Shown piece by piece: positions 18,697 through 29,171 of a stretch of 64,000 nt of DNA. A model generated the notes under the pieces. It searched no databases. It had not been told where the DNA came from and worked only from the letters and a program-made list of their open reading frames with translations. Every line of letters begins with the position of its first letter. The first letter of the stretch is position 1. Position numbers and translations under genes: made by a program. Origin of the DNA: Odontesthes bonariensis (Eukaryota > Chordata > Actinopteri > Atheriniformes > Atherinopsidae); assembly GCF_027942865.1 (NCBI RefSeq), contig NC_134522.1, positions 29,933,349-29,997,348 of the forward strand, in the 5' to 3' direction.

Positions 18697-19522
18697 ATGG
18701 AGCCCCGATTCGACGAGTCACCTTGGCAACGGGGAAGAGGAGGGGCTACGTTTTTCACCAACCTCGAATTGGAAATCTTAATGCGCTCATACGGCGAGTT
18801 TCAATACGTTTTTAGAAATAAGTGCAACACCGCTGCAGCAGCAAAAGTGTAAGTTTAAATGTAGTCCTTTGCAATCACAATAATATTACAGAGAAACTGC
18901 TTGAATGGTAGCCCATTCATTTATTTCATTTAGGTGCAATCCCGCAGGGGAGGAGCGTTCTTGGCAGCAGTTTAAGATGAAATATAAAAACATTGTTCAA
19001 ACAGGTGAGACCTCGGCATGGAGGTACCTCATTTTGATCATGTTTTACACTGTAAAATAAATATTAAGTGGCTATTTGACTGTGCAGTTATTTTATTCCC
19101 AACATAATGCTGTTTTCACACACATAAACTATGTCTTCTCATCTATATCATCCATCCATCCATTATCTATACACCGCTGAATCCGTCAGTCGGGTCGCGG
19201 GGGGGCTGGAGCCTATCCCAGCGGTCAATGGGCAAGAGGCGGGGAACACCCTGGACAGGCCGCCAGTCCATCACAGGGCCACATAGAGACAAACGAGAAA
19301 AACAACCATACACACTCACAGTCACTCCGAAGGACAATTTAGAGTCATCATCTATATCATGTTCTGTTAAATAATTAAGCCTATTTAAACTAACACAGAC
19401 TTCTACTGAGCCAACAGAAAGAAGGCAGATGCCCGTGAAACGGGTGGTGGCCCAGCACCGCCACCTCTAACGGGAGGGCAGTGGCTGAGGGAATCCACCC
19501 CCAAGACACGAGTGCCTTTATA
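18697..19522 (+). pseudogene. Myb/SANT partner gene of Harbinger-B (three exons, truncated)
   Basis: Exon 1 (18,697-18,848, donor GTAAGT) encodes FFTNLELEILMRSYGEFQYV, the first helices of a Myb/SANT domain. Exon 2 (18,934-19,004) encodes ERSWQQFKMKYKNIVQTG, the third-helix region. Exon 3 from about 19,411 encodes the conserved linker NRKKADARETGGGPAPPPLT and then terminates early at 19,522. A 210-bp LINE fragment sits in the second intron. The C-terminal part seen in the 63.6 kb element is missing. Confidence 0.7.
19141..19352. mobile_element. RTE/Rex3-like LINE 3' fragment
   Basis: The (ATCC)n run, GGCTGGAGCCTATCCCAGCG, ACACCCTGGACAGGCCGCCA and GGACAATTTAGAGTCA form a repeat end that is widespread in fish genomes and usually attributed to RTE-type LINEs. 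It sits in an intron of the Harbinger-B partner gene. The family name is from memory of the motif, not from a search. Confidence 0.6.
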
Positions 19523-20116
19523 AAATATAATAGGCCTATATATGTCTTTTTTAAGCCTATTCATACAAATATTTATTTGTCTTTTATGTCTTTTTTTTCT
19601 TTTGTCCCAACACATTCTGATGGTGCCGCTCAAAAAGACAATTGTCTGTAAATGCAAAAATCTATGCGCGGTCTGATAACCATCTCCGACGAATATTTAT
19701 TTCTCTGCGCAATAATGCTGCACCTTCATCCACGGGATCATTGTCAAAAGGACATGTTCGTGAAAAAAGTTGCCTCCTACTGTGCCTAATGGACTTCTAG
19801 AAGTAGAAGAACTCGCTCTGCTGACTGAATGAATGAGGAAATCAAATGGCGTGTGTGGCTGAAAGAGGGCGGAGACAGAAAGAAACTCAAGGTTTCTTGA
19901 ATAAAACCTGGTCCCGACCAGGTTAGGTTCAGAGAGTCTGTTACTACGGTAACTGACCGTGAGGTTAAGTTACCTCTCTTTGTGAAACAGGCTAGAGTTA
20001 CCCCTCTTTCTCGGGGTTGAGTTACCTCCCTTTGTGAAACGGAAAACTCAGGGTTTCCCTCATTTCAGGGTTAATAAACTCAGAGTTTTCACTAAACCTG
20101 CTACGTGAAACGGACC

Positions 20117-20560
20117 TCTGGTGCAGTAGATGCACGCCTGAAACAACACTCACACACACACATTGCTTATCACATCCAAAGAACATGACGAAGACGGTGG
20201 ATGGCCTGCTCACATCATAGGTAAATGTTCAATGATGCGTCGTCAAATGTAGGTACAACCTCTGAGATAAGGTTGAACATAAATATGAAATGTTTCCGGA
20301 TCTCGGGACTTGGTCGGACGGATTTCATGCGAGAACTCTGTCTGTCGAAGTCCAGCGCTGATACTTGACTTGTGACCACCAATAAATACTTTGTTTAACT
20401 TAAGACTGCTCCAGCTTGTTCTTGGGCTTCCAATAAAAGAATCAGGCTAACAGCTGGTGCCGTGACACCCGGATTGGCTGACTCCGAGGGAGGACTGCCG
20501 GAGCCGATCGAGGGGGACCCTTTGTTCAGACAATTCGAGGCGCCCGAAAAAAAAGGTGAG
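20117..20560 (+). mobile_element. LTR end plus primer binding site of a truncated LTR retrotransposon
   Basis: An AATAAA-containing segment (CCAATAAAAGAATCAG) ends in CTAACA at 20,452 and is followed two bases later by TGGTGCCGTGACACCCGG, the layout of an LTR 3' end followed by a primer binding site, as in fish BEL/Pao and related elements. The LTR 5' end was not located and the internal region breaks off within about 100 bp. A related arrangement (TGGTGCCGCGACC) is at 32,067. Confidence 0.55.
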
Positions 20561-20800
20561 CAGAAAACCTCTTATATATGAATATATGTGAAATTTCTGC
20601 ACATTGCACAAGCTAAATTATGTTGTCTGAATTAAGATGTCCCCTGATCAGTAAAAATCAAAGCATAAATTTACTGTTTGTTTGTTTTATTGAATGGTCA
20701 CACGTAAAGTATAAAAACACATAGTCTCACATAGGGAAAGAACACGAGTGTCCTACAATAGGTTTAATTCGAACAAATAAAAGAAACCCTGTGAGAGGTT
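20561..20800. other. Unassigned AT-rich stretch
   Basis: Nothing recognisable; possibly more of the truncated LTR element. Confidence 0.3.
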
Positions 20801-21233
20801 ATAATAATAATAATAACAACTTGGACTTATATAGCGCATTTCAAGGTACCCAAGGTCGCTTTAACAAAAGAAAAGAAGGGGGGAAGGGTAGGGCTGGAGG
20901 GGTGGGTTTAAGAAGAGTAGGACATGGAGAAGAGATGTGTTTTTAGATTCTTTTTGAACTGTAGTAGAGAGGGGGCAGAACGGATGTGAAGTGGCAGATT
21001 GTTCCATAGGGTAGGGACAGTTGAACAGAAGGCCCTATCTCCATATGTTTTTAGTTGGGTGCGAGGAACGGAAAGTAGGTCCTTGTCTGAGGAGCGCAGA
21101 AGCCGCGACTGGGAGTAGGGGTGGAGGAGATCAGAGATGTACTTAGGTGCAAGTGAGTGGAGAGATTTGTAGGTCAAGAGAAGGATTTTATAGGTGATGC
21201 GTGCTTTGACTGGGAGCCAGTGAAGTTGCTTTA
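20801..21233 (-). mobile_element. L2-like LINE A, 3' part
   Basis: Minus-strand frame 20,908-21,177 encodes the reverse-transcriptase C-terminus (TYKSLHSLAPKYISDLL, GDRAFCSTVPTLWNNLPLHI), followed by TATATAGCGC and an (AAT)n tail on the plus-strand left side. The element continues at 22,428-22,558. L2-like LINE B was inserted into it, leaving CTTTA on both sides. Confidence 0.8.
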
Positions 21234-22422
21234 ATTCAATTCAATTCAATTCAATTCAATTTTATTTATATAGCGCCAAATACAACAAATGTCATCTCAA
21301 GGCACTTAGATAGTAAGTCCAATTCAAGCCAATTGGAATTCAATTAATTAATAATAATCATAATTCATAAAATAATCCAATTCGTTCATATAGAGCCAAT
21401 TCAAAAACAATTTCCTAGCTAAGAAAACCAACAGATTGCACTGAAAACTTTTTGTTTTTCGGTCCAATCTCCCGGCCTGAGCGGCGTGCCTGAGGCGACT
21501 GTGGAGAGAAACGACTCCCTTTTAACAGGAAGAAACCTCTGGCAGAACCAGACTCAGGAAGGGTGGCCATCCGCCTCGACCAGCTGGGGTTTGAGAAGAC
21601 AGAAAAAGGGGGGGGGGGGGGGGGGGGCAGGGGGCCACCGCGACGGCGGCACTGTAACACCATTCAAAGGATATCTGTTGGAACAGGGAAACACGAGTTA
21701 ATGACCACAATAATATCACATATACATAAAGAGAGTAAAGTGAGGAAAGGTGTGTCAGATGAGGCCCCCCAGCAGTCTAGGCCTATAGCAGCTTAACTAT
21801 GGGATGTTTCAGGATCACCTGAGCCATCCCTAACTATAAGCTTTATCAAAAAGGAAAGTTTTAAGCCTGGTCTTAAAAGTGGAAAGGGTGTCTGCTTCCC
21901 GGACATTTACTGGCAGCTTATTCCACAATTGAGGGGCCTGATAACTGAAGGCTCTGCCTCCCATTCTACTTTTAGAAACTCTGGGAACCTCAAGTAAACC
22001 TGCAGTTTGGGAACGAAGTGCTCTGTTAGGAAAATATCTTACAATGAGATCTTTAAGATATGATGGAGCTCGGTCATTAAGAGCTTTATATGTGAGGAGA
22101 AGAATCTTAAATTCTATTCTGAATTTAACAGGGAGCCAATGAAGAGAAGCTAAAACTGGAGAAATATGATCTCTGCTGTTAGTTCTCGTCAAAACTCTGG
22201 CTGCAGCATTTTGGATCAACTGAAGGCTTTTCAGAGAATATGTAGGACAGCCCAATAATAAAGAATTACAGTAGTCCAATCTTGAAGTAACAAATGCATG
22301 AATTAGTTTTTCTGCATCACTCTGAGACAAGATGTTCCTGATTTTAACAATATTACGAAGGTGAAAGAAGGCAGTCCTAGAAACCTGTTTTATATGCGAG
22401 TCAAATGATAAGTTCTTTACTA
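21234..22422 (-). mobile_element. L2-like LINE B nested in LINE A
   Basis: It begins on the plus strand with (AATTC)n tail sequence and TTATTTATATAGCGCC, typical of fish L2 3' ends. The frame 22,330-21,830 encodes a C-terminal reverse-transcriptase region (TSRLDYCNSLLLGCP, NAAARVLTRT, LHWLPVKFRIEFKILLLTYK, WNKLPVNVREADTLSTFKTR). A poly-G run at 21,608 lies in the 3' untranslated part. CTTTA at 21,229-21,233 and 22,423-22,427 is the target duplication. The element is 5' truncated. Confidence 0.82.
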
Positions 22423-22427
22423 CTTTA

Positions 22428-22558
22428 GGATGGGGGTGATGTGCTGCCAGGGCTTGGTGTGAGTTAGCACCCTGTCAGCTGAGTTTTGGACATACTGCAA
22501 CCTGTCAAGGGCCTTACTGGGTAGCCCAGACAGGACACCATTGAGGATAACACTTTAG
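22428..22558 (-). mobile_element. L2-like LINE A, upstream part
   Basis: Minus-strand translation gives GVLSGLPSKALDRLQYVQNS and VLTHTKPWQHITPIL, which continues directly into the LINE A piece at 21,233 once LINE B is removed. This confirms the nesting order. Confidence 0.75.
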
Positions 22559-22800
22559 GTTATCTTCTAAAGTGTTATCCTCATGGGAAGAGTCCGTAAA
22601 ATTGTCCGCGTCGGTGGTTCGACTGTAAATAAATAAAGTGTTTCCTCAAAAGAAGGACACGGCATAGGGACAGGGCCAGCTTCTTTTCCTTTTCTTTTTT
22701 GTTTTCTCTTTTTTTCATGCTTTCATGAAACTGTGGGGTGGGTCGCCATTTGAAGATATTTTACTGTGATAGTTCACAGATCTCAAGTGGTTTTGCATAT
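22559..22800. other. Unassigned spacer
   Basis: No gene. The sequence AAAGTGTTATCCTCATGGG partly repeats the end of LINE A (GTGTTATCCTCAATGG on the minus strand), so this may be more LINE-derived DNA. Confidence 0.35.
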
Positions 22801-23145
22801 TAGGGGAGGCCATCGCTCAGTGGTCATCCAATAACCGGAAAGCCACTCAAAAAAAAAAAAAAAGATTGGTGGACTGATAGCTGGAGGGGTGTCAGTCCAC
22901 CTCCTTGTCACGGCTGAGGTGCCCTTGAGAAAGGCACTGAACCCCCATGCTCCCCGGGCACTTCATGGCTGCCCACCGCTCCAGGTTGGCATCTGTCTCT
23001 GAGTGTGTGACCCTGTGCATGTGCATGTGCATGTGCATGTGCATGTGCATGTGTGTCAACAAGTGCCAACCTGGATGGGTTAAAAGCGGAGGACAAATTT
23101 TGTGTGTATGCGTGACCAATAAATTGGATCTTAATCTTAATATTG
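22801..23145 (+). mobile_element. Fish SINE with tRNA-like head
   Basis: A head resembling a tRNA promoter (GGCCATCGCTCAGTGGTCAT) leads to an A-rich tract, then the body TGCCCTTGAGAAAGGCACTGA, CATGGCTGCCCACCGCTCC, a (GTGCAT)n stretch and GGATGGGTTAAAAGCGGAGG, ending AATAAATTGGATCTTAAT. This body is a common fish SINE core. Subfamily not assigned. Confidence 0.65.
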
Positions 23146-23315
23146 GGGTTTGGAATAGAAAAAGGGGGATGTAAGATAGGGTGTTTCAGATATTGGTGAA
23201 TTAAAACGAGTGTGTGGACTGGGAAGACCTCAGCGATCAAGCGCACAGGAGCTGTGGACCCTGTGTAGAAGCTTCTTGAAACGAGTCCTACCATTCGGGC
23301 ACTGAGCCATTCACC

Positions 23316-23452
23316 CATTCTGACTAACTAATGTAGAGAAAGGAGTGAATGTGAAGATTGAAGGAGGTGTAAATAAAGGAGCAACCTGCACATTAACAAT
23401 TGAAGGACTCAGCCTGAACAGCAGTGCAGTTTACTTCTGTGCTCCTAGTTAC
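23316..23452 (+). pseudogene. T-cell receptor beta-type V segment, 3' part
   Basis: Translation gives EKGVNVKIEGGVNKGATCTL then TIEGLSLNSSAVYFCAPS, the framework-3 end of a V domain with the invariant Tyr-Phe-Cys. The 5' half (leader, FR1, CDR1, FR2) is missing upstream, where SINE and unassigned DNA lie. The recombination signal that follows is well preserved. Spacer length and motif choice fit TRBV better than TRAV or IGHV. As a partial segment it could not give a complete V domain. Its 5' half may correspond to the piece at 30,309-30,646, which lies downstream rather than upstream. Confidence 0.8.
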
Positions 23453-23490
23453 CACAGTATAACATATCACTGCTGCTCAATACAAAAACC
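23453..23490 (+). promoter_or_regulatory. V(D)J recombination signal, 23-type
   Basis: Heptamer CACAGTA (23,453-23,459), spacer of 22 bp, and nonamer ACAAAAACC (23,482-23,490). Allowing the nonamer to start one base later gives a 23-bp spacer. It lies directly against the V segment, where RAG cleavage would join it to a D or J segment. Confidence 0.8.
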
Positions 23491-23836
23491 TCCTGATCCC
23501 ACATTTCTCTTTTCTCAGCTCTCAGCTCCTTGCACCTGCATTCTAATGCTGCGTGTACACCAAGAGCGACCTACGCTACCTGAGCGCCGGAAATCATTAT
23601 TTCTCTATGGAGGGTGAGCTACCTGGGCTACCAGAGCGGATTCTCCAGTGGCGAAGCTTCCTGAGCGACCAGAGCGGATTCGAGCGATTAAACTCAAGCT
23701 AACTTTATGGTAATAAGCTATGATGCGTTTCGGCGAAAACCAATGACAATCCACAGATTGTAGGGGTCCGACAATCCGCGCGGTTCGCGGAAATAGACGT
23801 GTAAACTTTGTTTCCTAATTCCTACGTCCTGGAAAC

Positions 23837-26373
23837 ATGGCTACTGAAAAATTGATCGCCGCAGTGTCCGCCAACGAAATACTATACAACCCCACAGCAT
23901 TTGCCTATAGGGATAATAACAAAAAAAACGACGCATGGTTGAGAGTTAGTGAGGTGGTTGGAGAGTGGAGTGGTGAGTTTGTTTGTGCGCTATTTTTGAT
24001 GAAACGATTTATTAATTTCGTGCCACGTAGTTTGCCGCCAGTTTTTGTCTACGTATACTTTGCATTCTTTTGTCAATGCATTCTCCTTTATTAAAAGCAA
24101 AGTACTGATGCAAGGTGGTGTTAATCGGTAATCGTTAGTTTTTTTATTTAATTAACTTTGATGTAGAACATGCACGTGTATGTTGTTTAATGTTACTGAT
24201 GTGAATTTGCTGTAGATCTCAATAATCTGAGTATAGCCTGGCATGCTTGCTGAAAATTATATAGTATGTGTATGTACGATGAGCAGTGTTGCCATAGTTA
24301 CTTTGAAACAGTAATCCAACTACTGACTACTGATTACTTCTCTAAAAAGTAACTTAGTTAAGTTACTGACTACTTGCTTTCAAAAGTAACTAAGTTAGAT
24401 TACTTTTAGTTACTTTCAGCCGAGGCTGATCCCCCGCCCCTATAACATGAAAATGACTACCAGTTCTGCCAATACTCACTTTATTGACATGTATTTTAAC
24501 CGGAACATCAAAAATGACACTGGCATTTGCAAACGTTTTCTTGAAATAGGCTTACATGTTTTTTAAATAAAAAAAAATAAGACAGTCTTTCTTGACTTTA
24601 CTTAAAATATAAAAAAACCTCTTACGTAAAAAAAGTAATACATATTGAACATCCCTTGAACCTGTAGTTGTCTAACATTAGAGCAGCAAGAAGTGGTTTT
24701 ATGAAACAAAAACAGTATAAAAAAATCAAAATACTCTTTCTTCACTTCATTTAACTGAAATACTTATTACAAATTAAATGCTTTTTTGACTTCATTAAAT
24801 CTAACTTAAATACTTCTTATAAAAAATAAAGTAGCGTTTCTTGACTCAATTTAACATAAACACTTCTTTTAAAAAAAAAAAATACAATAGACATTCTTGA
24901 CTCCATGCATTTAACTCTGATTGCATCTATCTATGAATTACGGTAACACTTAAGTTATATTGAACATGTAGTTGTCCCGCATTTGAGCAGCAAGGAGTGG
25001 TTTTACAAAACAAATCAGAACAAAACCCGTATCTGTATTTATGACTTGGCTTTCAGTTGCATTTATGCGAGAAACTGTGGAGTAACCAGTGATTCAGTGA
25101 CCATCATTCATTCACTCGCAGCGATGCAGACAAACGGACGGTCATAACACGTAACCTGCTGATAATTATTGGCCCAAGCCAGTATGACAGTCAAGTTTTT
25201 GACCGAAAAATGTCACGTTTATCCACTCGTTGACCAATAAAAGTTTAAACAAACCTGATTGATCGTCAGACCCGTCGCTTTGCAGAAATGTTTGTATGCT
25301 AGTCGCCCACAACTGCAGCTGTTACTGGATTACCCAAAGCTACACCTGACGAAGTATACATAGACATAAACACCCGTACACTCATTCAGATATCATAGAG
25401 GATGTAATACAGTACAAAGACGTTAACAAGTCATCTTTGAGTCATCAATTGCGACCAGGTAAGATAAACAGCTAGCTAGCCCTCTCCATAGCACTGCCTG
25501 AAACGCATATGTTATAAAGTTAGCACGAATAGCTAAACCTATCAACTATCGTCTGTGACAGGCACTGATGAAAACTGTGGTTTAGATTGGTGTATTTATT
25601 TAAAATGATTAGGGAAAGTGAGTAAAATGTAACAAATGATATCGCTGGTGTTTAACATTTTAGTGGGACAGATCAGTTTTACTGGGTAGGTAGATGTAAA
25701 AGAACGAGTGACTTCAGGCGAACCCCGCTCCCGTCGCGGACACTGATATAACTCATAAGAAAACGAAATTATCCCAAATTATTTCAATACAAATGTATGG
25801 TTGTAATAATCGTGAATATATGTTGAAAAAAGCCAAATATATGTTCCCCTGAAATGCAGAAATAGTAACGCACAATGTTTTAGATAAGTAACTTCAATCT
25901 GACTACTATTTTTGAAATAATAGTTGCGTTAGACTACTCGTTACTGTAAAAAGTAGTCCGACTACAGTAACGCGTTACTAATTAACGCGTTACCGGCATC
26001 ACTGACGATGAGTAAAGAACAGCGTTTTATAAAGTGTTTTATGGTGTGTGTGTGTGTGTGTGTGTCAGTTGTCATTTGCATTCTGTTGGCCTACATTTTA
26101 CTTACATTACATTTTCTGTTTGTATCTGTTTGTTAGCTGAAGAATGTAAAAAGAAATGGAAAGGTTTGAGGGACACATTGAGGAAGGAGAGGAAGAAGGA
26201 GAGAGACAGGAGGAGGAGTGGAGCTGAGGGGGGTCCCAGTAGGCAGTGGCATTACACATCTTTGATGGCCTTTGTGGTCCCCTTTATGGAGGACCGGAAG
26301 ACGTCCTCCAACATGGAGGGGGGCGAAAGTGAGGAGGAGGAGGGAAATGGGCAGGACACGCAGGGCCAGAGGG

Positions 26374-26412
<39 letters not shown>

Positions 26413-26633
26413 GGCCGGGGCCGGGGCCGCAGCTGCAGCCTCCACAACAGCGGCAGCAGGTGCAGGTGCAGGTGCAGGTGCAGAGGCAGGGGGCGAGGAA
26501 GAGGCAGCGGCAGGAGCCTGCCGAGGAGGGGGAGAACCTGCAGGAGAGAATGCTGCAGGTGATGGAGGCAATAGCGAGGAGGCCTGCTCCCCCACCTCCA
26601 GTATGTGAGGATGCAGATGCGCTTTTTTTTTAA
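23837..26633 (+). CDS. MADF-domain partner protein of Harbinger-A
   Basis: Two exons: 23,837-23,972 (donor GTGAGT) and 26,137-26,633 (acceptor TTGTTAG), joined in frame with a split Ala codon, giving about 210 residues. Residues 1-75 form a MADF domain: EKLIAAVSANEILYNPTAF then VGEWS joined to ECKKKWKGLRDTLRKERKK. It is followed by an acidic/Gln-rich region made of (GGAGCA)n-encoded Gln-Glu and (GTGCAG)n-encoded Gln-Val repeats. The frame stops in a nine-T run at 26,622-26,632. One T fewer would continue into a helical tail (LEEIRPLSERIRQDLKF) ending at 26,765, placed like a BESS-type dimerisation region. The protein probably binds the element ends with the transposase. Its 2.2 kb intron owes most of its length to hAT-3. 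Confidence 0.8.
24284..26004. mobile_element. hAT-3: non-autonomous hAT element in the MADF-gene intron
   Basis: It starts CAGTGTTGCCATAGTTAC and ends GGCATCACTG, flanked by a perfect 8-bp duplication ACGATGAG (24,276-24,283; 26,005-26,012). Subterminal sequence is rich in AAGTAACT / TAGTTACTT motifs in both orientations, as in many fish hAT MITE-like elements. The 1,721-bp interior has no transposase frame. Confidence 0.9.
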
Positions 26634-28016
26634 AAGCCTCTTGGAGGAGATCCGCCCCCTGTCTGAAAGAATCAGACAGGATCTGAAATTTAATTTCTAT
26701 CGAATGGTCTATGAGGCCAAGCAAAGGGAGGGCTGGGGTGAGGCACCAGCATATACAAATTTGTGAGGTGTGTGTGTGTGTGTGAGTGTGTGAGAGAGTG
26801 AGTGAGAGAGTTAATTTGTATTCTTGTTAAATAAAACAATATTATAAATAATTCCTGTTGTAATGTGATGACATACACATGCACATCCAGTTTCACTACT
26901 TACAATCTGCAAACATGTTATTGTGGTTATTATTCATACTATAGTTAAACTGGTTCATGCTGATTACCCATACATATTTTTTCAGTATAGTGGAAAACAC
27001 TGTAGTTGGTCAATTGGAGTGGTTCAATGAAATGGATAAGTCTGGTGAGAGACGAAATGTAGCTCTAGAAATCAAACGCGTCCTGATGCACAATCACAAG
27101 TTACTGAGCATGTGCAGTAATGTATGGGAAGTAATGCATTAGCAAAACGGTTTTGGGAAGTTGCCATATTGTGGAGTTTTTCATATCTCCATCCTACCTA
27201 TCCATCCATCCATGTGCATGGCAGTGTTATTGGTGTAGACTACAACCCAAAGAAAGTTGCAAGATCCTCTAGAGTGCACTTAAGGAGAGAGTGCATTAAA
27301 CACTAACCTGGACACATTAATTGTACAATTTTCCCATTAATATCATCAAGCCATAAATGTGCACAAAACATTAACCTGTACACATTGAGTGTAGGTTTTT
27401 TTTCACATACACACAAGCATCTATAACCAAATGTCTACTGGTTGACCAAATGTCTAATTTATAAAACCATCCAGCCATGGATGTGCATGCCTGTGTTGTT
27501 GTATCCTGGTTTGTGTTCATAGTAGGCCTATAGGGAGGACTTGTAAAATTTGAAGTGGCTCCTCGAATGAAAAAGGTTCCCCACACCTTTTGTAGACTTC
27601 CTATAGTCTGTTAAGTGCACTTATCATTAGTAGGCCCTACTATGTTATCTTATCATTATCTTATACTATGTTATCTTATCTTTATCTTATCACTATGTTA
27701 TCTTATCTTTATCTTATCACTATGTTATCTTATCATTAGTACTATCTGTACGAATTATGCATTATGACAAATTATATACAGTAAACCCGCACCTGCTAAA
27801 GTTGTGCTTGTGAAGATTGCATCGGTTGCGCTCCTGTGAAGAACTGAAACGTTATTTTATGGCTAATGACATGGAAGTATGGAATGTGCCTTAAATGCAT
27901 TTGGTGGCTCTGAAAAGAGCCGTTGTATGGCTCTTAAAAGTGCCGTTGTGGTGCCGGGTGTCAAGGCTGCCAGGTGACCGCCCCCTCATTGGCGAAGTAG
28001 ACCATTAACGTCTCCC
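26634..28016. other. Harbinger-A interior between convergent genes
   Basis: Holds the out-of-frame continuation of the MADF gene to 26,765, a (GT)n tract at 26,769-26,800, an AATAAA at 26,831, a (TATCTTATCATTATCT)-type tandem repeat at 27,640-27,735, and otherwise no supported gene. A weak Harbinger-like stretch is not evident. Confidence 0.6.
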
Positions 28017-29171
28017 TCACCCGAATGGCCTCACGAGTGGCGTTGTTGCTGCCTGCTCTGGATACGGGCTGGAGGCCAGCTGCATCGCTGTCTGCATCCG
28101 TGGTAAAGCCGTCATCAGTGTCAGGTCGTGAGGGGCGGTGCGCCGCAGATAATTGTGCAGCACACAGGTTGCTTTAACGCAGGCATCTACATTCTCTGGA
28201 CTAAGCTCAATGACGCCTTTGTAAAAACGCCACTGGGACGTGAGAATGCCGAAGGTGTTCTCCACGACCATCCTCGCATGCGACAGCCTGAAATTGAAGC
28301 TTCTGTGGCTGCCAGTCTGGTGACCCGGGAATGGCCTCAGGAGGTTGCGGCGCAGAGGGAATGTCTCGTCACCCACAAATGCTTGAAGCTGTGGTCCCAG
28401 GTGCTCCGCTCCCGGCAGCAGCGCATCCCTGGGCAGGTCCAGTTGTCGTTTCTGCAGCTTCTTGCCGAACTTGGAGTTCGCGAGCACGCCACCATCACTG
28501 GTCCTCCCATAGGAACCCACGTCCACCACTCGAAAGCAGTACTTGTGGGCCACCACAGCCATCAGGACGACGGAGTATGAGCCCTTGTAGTTGAAGAACA
28601 AGGAACCGGACTTACCGGGGGCCTTGCACACGACGTGCTTGCCGTCAATGGAACCGACGCAGTTGGGAAAATCCCACCGACGCCGGAAGCCCTCCGCGAT
28701 GCTCCTCCAGTCCTCGGCTGTTGGCGTCGGCATGTACTCCTCCACCAGGGCATCCCAGATGGCCCGGGTCACCTGGTTGACGATATTTGCCACCGTCCTC
28801 TTCCCCAGACGGTAACTGTTGGCAATCGTTTGGTAGCAGTCTCCTGTGGCCAAGAACCGCAGGCAGATGTACAGGCGCTGATCCGGGGGTATCAGGCGAC
28901 GGTAGTTGGTCCGCTGCATCGTGATCAGCGGTCCGACCTTTGACAGCAAGCTGTCAAACTGCTCCACTGTCAGCCTGAAGGCACCCTGGAACTTAGCCCC
29001 GTCCAGCCGCAGCTCCTGCACCAGACGGTAGCCCTCGCCATACTGCTCACGAGCCTGAATAATGTCATGCACCCACATCCTCCTCCTCCTCCTCCTCCTC
29101 CTGCGGCGAGTGCTCTGAAGATGCTGCAGGTACAGCAAACCGACGCAAGCAATGATGTCCTGATCTTCCAT
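28017..29171 (-). CDS. Harbinger-A transposase (DDE_Tnp_4), intact
   Basis: From the Met at 29,171 the frame runs 384 residues without interruption. It is open further upstream to 29,354, but that extension has no family features. An Arg run (about ten residues, CGN/AGG-rich DNA) at 22-32 is probably a nuclear localisation signal. A helix-turn-helix-like segment occupies about 66-135 (FRLTVEQFDSLLSKV, TIANSYRLGKRTVANIVNQV). The catalytic core follows: Asp176 in CVGSIDGKHV, Asp217 in VVDVGSYGRTSDGG, VGDETFPL near 267, and Glu304 in ARMVVENTFGIL, then VLHNYLR. All three acidic positions of the family are present. It lies convergent to the MADF gene. Codon use is GC-richer than the surroundings. 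It could still be active, or have been recently. Confidence 0.92.
   Translation of the reverse strand: MEDQDIIACVGLLYLQHLQSTRRRRRRRRRRMWVHDIIQAREQYGEGYRLVQELRLDGAKFQGAFRLTVEQFDSLLSKVGPLITMQRTNYRRLIPPDQRLYICLRFLATGDCYQTIANSYRLGKRTVANIVNQVTRAIWDALVEEYMPTPTAEDWRSIAEGFRRRWDFPNCVGSIDGKHVVCKAPGKSGSLFFNYKGSYSVVLMAVVAHKYCFRVVDVGSYGRTSDGGVLANSKFGKKLQKRQLDLPRDALLPGAEHLGPQLQAFVGDETFPLRRNLLRPFPGHQTGSHRSFNFRLSHARMVVENTFGILTSQWRFYKGVIELSPENVDACVKATCVLHNYLRRTAPHDLTLMTALPRMQTAMQLASSPYPEQAATTPLVRPFG

Larger units (their letters stand above)
18113..20116 (+). mobile_element. Harbinger-B: non-autonomous PIF/Harbinger element
   Basis: Inverted termini GGTCCGTTTCACGTAGCAGG (18,113) and its complement ending at 20,116 enclose 2.0 kb. 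The same terminus starts the element at 61,704. The interior keeps exons of the Myb/SANT partner gene on the plus strand and, in reverse near 19,660-19,740, sequence matching the start of the 62.1 kb transposase. The transposase body has been deleted. TCTGG occurs on both flanks, but the target duplication of this family is 3 bp, so the exact duplication is unclear. Confidence 0.8.

Noticed and set aside
22892..23318. Frames with Met-Cys or His-Ala repeats
   Set aside because: Translation of the (GTGCAT)n tract inside the SINE.
26133..26724. Leu-rich and Pro/Ala-rich frames antisense to the MADF exon
   Set aside because: Shadows of the (GGAGCA)n and (GTGCAG)n coding repeats of the real gene.
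28128..28943. Plus-strand frames of 74-150 codons
   Set aside because: Antisense to the GC-rich Harbinger-A transposase. They show no motifs and are explained by its codon bias.
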